42,337 bases of DNA. Source: Lachnospiraceae bacterium (GTDB lineage: Bacteria > Bacillota > Clostridia > Lachnospirales > Lachnospiraceae). The notes beneath the pieces are model-generated. The model was not told where the DNA came from and did no database searches. It saw only the letters and a list, made by a program, of their open reading frames with translations. Shown here piece after piece: positions 40,004 through 42,337 of this stretch. The translations under genes and the position numbers were made by a program. The stretch lies in assembly GCA_017889125.1 (NCBI GenBank), contig JAGHER010000023.1, positions 1-42,337 on the forward strand, in the 5' to 3' direction. Every line of letters begins with the position of its first letter. Positions within the stretch are counted from its first letter, which is position 1.

Positions 40004-41080
40004 CTACGGCCCGTCTGAAAACTGGGGCAGATAACCGTATTCTGCTACATCCGCCTCCTGCGCCGCCTTCATCTCCTCGTAAAACCGCACCTTCTCCGCC
40101 CAGATACCCGCAAGAGCCTCATCCTGCCGCATATCCTGCAGATCACAGGCCTCCGTAAGGATTCCCCCCAGATACCGGGTAAGCTTTTCCGCGCCGTATA
40201 CATTCATATGAAGGCCGCCGTCGTAAGTATCCACATTAAAATCCAAACCGATTTCCTCGATCTTCGGAATACAGTTCAGATATAGCAGCTGATTTTCCGC
40301 CGCATACTCCTCCATCTGCTGGTCCCACTGCTCATGCCAGGCCGGGTACAGGCTGGGCGCCTTAAACAGCACCAGCTGAATCCCCTCCTCCCGGCACAAA
40401 TCCCGGATCTTATTCAGATATTCATAGGACACCGATGAAAAGCGGTAATCTGCCAGCCGCCGCTCTGTGGGAAGATCCGCAAGGGGCCGGACATCTGCCC
40501 GCATGTAATAGCCATTGTGGGAAACCTTTCCCCGCTTCCACAGATACGTCCAGTCTTCATCGCTTAACTCTTTCCACCGGGAATGATACCGCAGAAGGGG
40601 AAACACATACTCAATCAGATGCTCCTCCTCCATGCCAGTGGCAAGGATGGCCTCCAGCTTCGCGCCAGACCACTCCATCCCCTCCAGGGTCATGCGGTTA
40701 TAGGCCTCATTGGTCTGCTCCTCCTCCTGCATAGCCGATATGCTTAAAAGCACCGCCTTCGGCTTTTCCTTCCGCAGGGTATCCTTTAACAAATAATAAG
40801 ACTGGGGAATCAGCTGCTGGGCGCTTCCCCGGATGTAGCTGGTCACCCCAAACTCCTGCCAGAGAATCACCGGGGAAATATTTTCATATACCTCGCAGTC
40901 CCCCAAAATCAAAAGTTCATGCTGGGAGACCTCGTCATAATATTCCGGAATCAGATTTCCCTCAACTACCCTCCCCATATACTTAGGCTGCAGGAGGGCC
41001 TGAAGAAACCATAAAAGCATCACCGCCAGAAGCACCGCAGCCGCCCATCCGATCCGTCCAATCCATCGTCTCGTCTTCAT
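40004..41080 (-). CDS. SGNH/DltD-like extracellular protein with Cys at the nucleophile position
   Basis: 358 aa. Membrane anchor at about 11-30, then an SGNH-like fold. The block I sequence is LLILGDC62EVYENISP, where Ser normally follows GD. The late block has D287-GGL-H291MNVYG, the usual Asp/His pair. It sits directly after an MBOAT gene as DltD or AlgX-like proteins do, so it probably receives or transfers an acyl group outside the membrane. The Ser to Cys change is the notable feature. Start at 41080 is only 12 nt after the MBOAT stop. Confidence 0.75.
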   Translation of the reverse strand: MKTRRWIGRIGWAAAVLLAVMLLWFLQALLQPKYMGRVVEGNLIPEYYDEVSQHELLILGDCEVYENISPVILWQEFGVTSYIRGSAQQLIPQSYYLLKDTLRKEKPKAVLLSISAMQEEEQTNEAYNRMTLEGMEWSGAKLEAILATGMEEEHLIEYVFPLLRYHSRWKELSDEDWTYLWKRGKVSHNGYYMRADVRPLADLPTERRLADYRFSSVSYEYLNKIRDLCREEGIQLVLFKAPSLYPAWHEQWDQQMEEYAAENQLLYLNCIPKIEEIGLDFNVDTYDGGLHMNVYGAEKLTRYLGGILTEACDLQDMRQDEALAGIWAEKVRFYEEMKAAQEADVAEYGYLPQFSDGP

Positions 41081-41092
41081 CTGCAGCCTCCT

Positions 41093-42337
41093 CTAAAACT
41101 GATTATAGATAAACTGGCTGGCGTCAAAGCCCTGCCCGTAGGTTCCAAAGATCAGCACCGCAAGGAAGAGGCCAAACCACAACAGGAACCGGCAAACTCC
41201 CGGCCACCGGGCAATCCGCGGCCTTATGTCCCCCTTCTCCTGAGCCAAACTTACCAAAAGCATCGCCAAAGCGCCCAGGGCCGCCACCATCCAGTCCCCG
41301 CCGTCTAATCCAAGCCCCAGAAGACTCCCGTCCATAAAAACCGTCAGAGAAAAATCCGTAATCATGGACACCAGCATTCTAAGCATCTTTGAGACACTTC
41401 CATAATATTCCAGAGTCTGGATAACGCTGAGAAGGAGAATGGTACGCCCAATCTGCAGCAGCTGGAATCCCCGGTTGGCCGCAGCAGCTGGATACCGCTC
41501 GTGAAACCTGCGGCTCACCGGCGCAAGCTCTGAGGAAATCAACAGCACCACGCAGTTAAGGAGACCCCAGAACACAAAATTCCAGGAGGCTCCATGCCAG
41601 ATGCCGGTCACCAGCCACACCAAAATTGTGGCCGAATAAAACGGCGCCCGCCTTCCCGCGCCGTTCCCCAGATGGGTCTTGCACCACTTAGAAAACCGCG
41701 TCACCGGCCCGCACACAGAGGCCGGATAAAAGATGTATTCCCGGAACCATTCCATAAGGGACATATGCCACCGCCGCCAGTATTCCGGAACCGTCCTGGA
41801 AAAATAAGGGCGGTTAAAATTCTCCGGAAGGCGAATCCCCAGCGCCTGGGCCGCGCCGATGGCAATATCAATGCCGCCGGAAAAGTCCGCATAAATCTGT
41901 ACCGTATAGCAGAGCATTCCCACCAGCACGAAAGCGCCGGTAAACCGCTCTGTATCCCCGGCCACCGTCAGCACCACCTTTGCCAGACGGTCTGCCACAA
42001 GAAGCTTCTTTGCATAGCCCCACAGCATCCGCTCCAGGCCAAAGAAAAACTCCTTCCCACAAAACCTATGATTAGCCGAAAATTGCTCCCCCATCTGGTC
42101 AAACCGGCTGATGGGCCCCTGGATCAGCTGCGGGAAAAAGGAAACAAACAGGGACAGCTTAAGCAAGCTCTTTTCCGGCTCATATTTTTTGCGGTACACA
42201 TCAATCAGATAGCCCATGGACTGAAAGGTGTAGTAGGAAATCCCCATAGGAAGCAGCCAGTCCACCCGGCCAAAGACCTCCCGATAATCAAAGGCCCCAA
42301 GAATCCCATTCACCGTGCCCAGGGCAAAGTTTGTATA
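41093..42337 (-). CDS. MBOAT-family O-acyltransferase (DltB/AlgI-like), N-terminus beyond window
   Basis: At least 414 codons, in frame to the window edge, so the start is outside. Polytopic membrane protein with GISYYTFQSMGYLIDVYR, FFPQLIQGPISRF, WRRWHMSLMEWFREYIF and the catalytic GIWHGASWNF (essential His). MBOAT enzymes such as DltB and AlgI move acyl groups across the membrane to a carbohydrate or polymer. Its downstream genes encode an SGNH-like protein, a secreted protein, a DltA-like enzyme and a VanY peptidase. The likely task is D-alanylation or another acyl modification of a wall polymer. Confidence 0.9.
   Translation of the reverse strand, partial: YTNFALGTVNGILGAFDYREVFGRVDWLLPMGISYYTFQSMGYLIDVYRKKYEPEKSLLKLSLFVSFFPQLIQGPISRFDQMGEQFSANHRFCGKEFFFGLERMLWGYAKKLLVADRLAKVVLTVAGDTERFTGAFVLVGMLCYTVQIYADFSGGIDIAIGAAQALGIRLPENFNRPYFSRTVPEYWRRWHMSLMEWFREYIFYPASVCGPVTRFSKWCKTHLGNGAGRRAPFYSATILVWLVTGIWHGASWNFVFWGLLNCVVLLISSELAPVSRRFHERYPAAAANRGFQLLQIGRTILLLSVIQTLEYYGSVSKMLRMLVSMITDFSLTVFMDGSLLGLGLDGGDWMVAALGALAMLLVSLAQEKGDIRPRIARWPGVCRFLLWFGLFLAVLIFGTYGQGFDASQFIYNQF

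Overview
The window looks like chromosome from a gut-type Lachnospiraceae (Clostridium cluster XIVa) Firmicute. The clues are strong AGGAGG-type ribosome binding sites, a tryptophan T-box leader, a hexuronate pathway of clostridial type, an Opp/Nik transporter set and a Dlt/MBOAT operon, at moderately high GC. This placement is by inference; no rRNA or marker tree is available. No tRNA, rRNA, CRISPR array or insertion sequence was seen.

Layout. 1-176: 3' end of aroA, with a strong shared terminator. 295-2743 (minus): Nudix hydrolase, cytidylate-kinase-like protein and a membrane-anchored acidic-tail protein. 2968-8450: a divergent unit made of a TetR repressor and a five-gene plus-strand operon: SCP2 lipid-binding protein, alpha/beta hydrolase, stand-alone condensation domain, carrier protein and acyl-AMP ligase. 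A 17-bp palindrome sits at its promoter, and a textbook terminator closes it. This is the best candidate for a small biosynthetic system (N-acyl amide or ester).

8459-10914 (minus): AAA-ATPase/PD-(D/E)XK protein and a lipoprotein. 11042-14257 (plus): promoter, T-box with a UGG specifier, and trpXYZ tryptophan ABC transporter. 14263-19419: an MMPL/RND exporter plus a secreted coiled-coil partner (minus), divergent from their TetR regulator; the two promoters overlap at their -10 boxes inside a palindrome.

19579-28470: hexuronate catabolism. It holds two KDG kinases, a nitroreductase, KDPG aldolase, IclR regulator, altronate dehydratase, LacI regulator and uronate isomerase. There are clear promoters, twin LacI operators and an IclR-type palindrome. 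Together they take uronate to pyruvate plus glyceraldehyde-3-phosphate, except that the tagaturonate/fructuronate reductase is not in the window.

28612-34026 (minus): a five-gene peptide/nickel-type ABC importer. 34501-35844: a MATE exporter. 36014-37053: an AT-rich Abi_2/AbiF-like HEPN gene behind its own consensus promoter and a short RNA with two strong hairpins, probably an acquired defence or toxin-type locus. 37086-42337 (minus): a Dlt-like operon of MBOAT acyltransferase (cut by the window edge), SGNH/DltD-like protein with Cys in place of Ser, secreted protein, DltA-like adenylating enzyme and VanY-type carboxypeptidase.

Start codons were moved from the longest reading frame wherever a Shine-Dalgarno site, an overlap with the upstream gene or a promoter position decided it. 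Promoter and operator calls were read by eye and are predictions.
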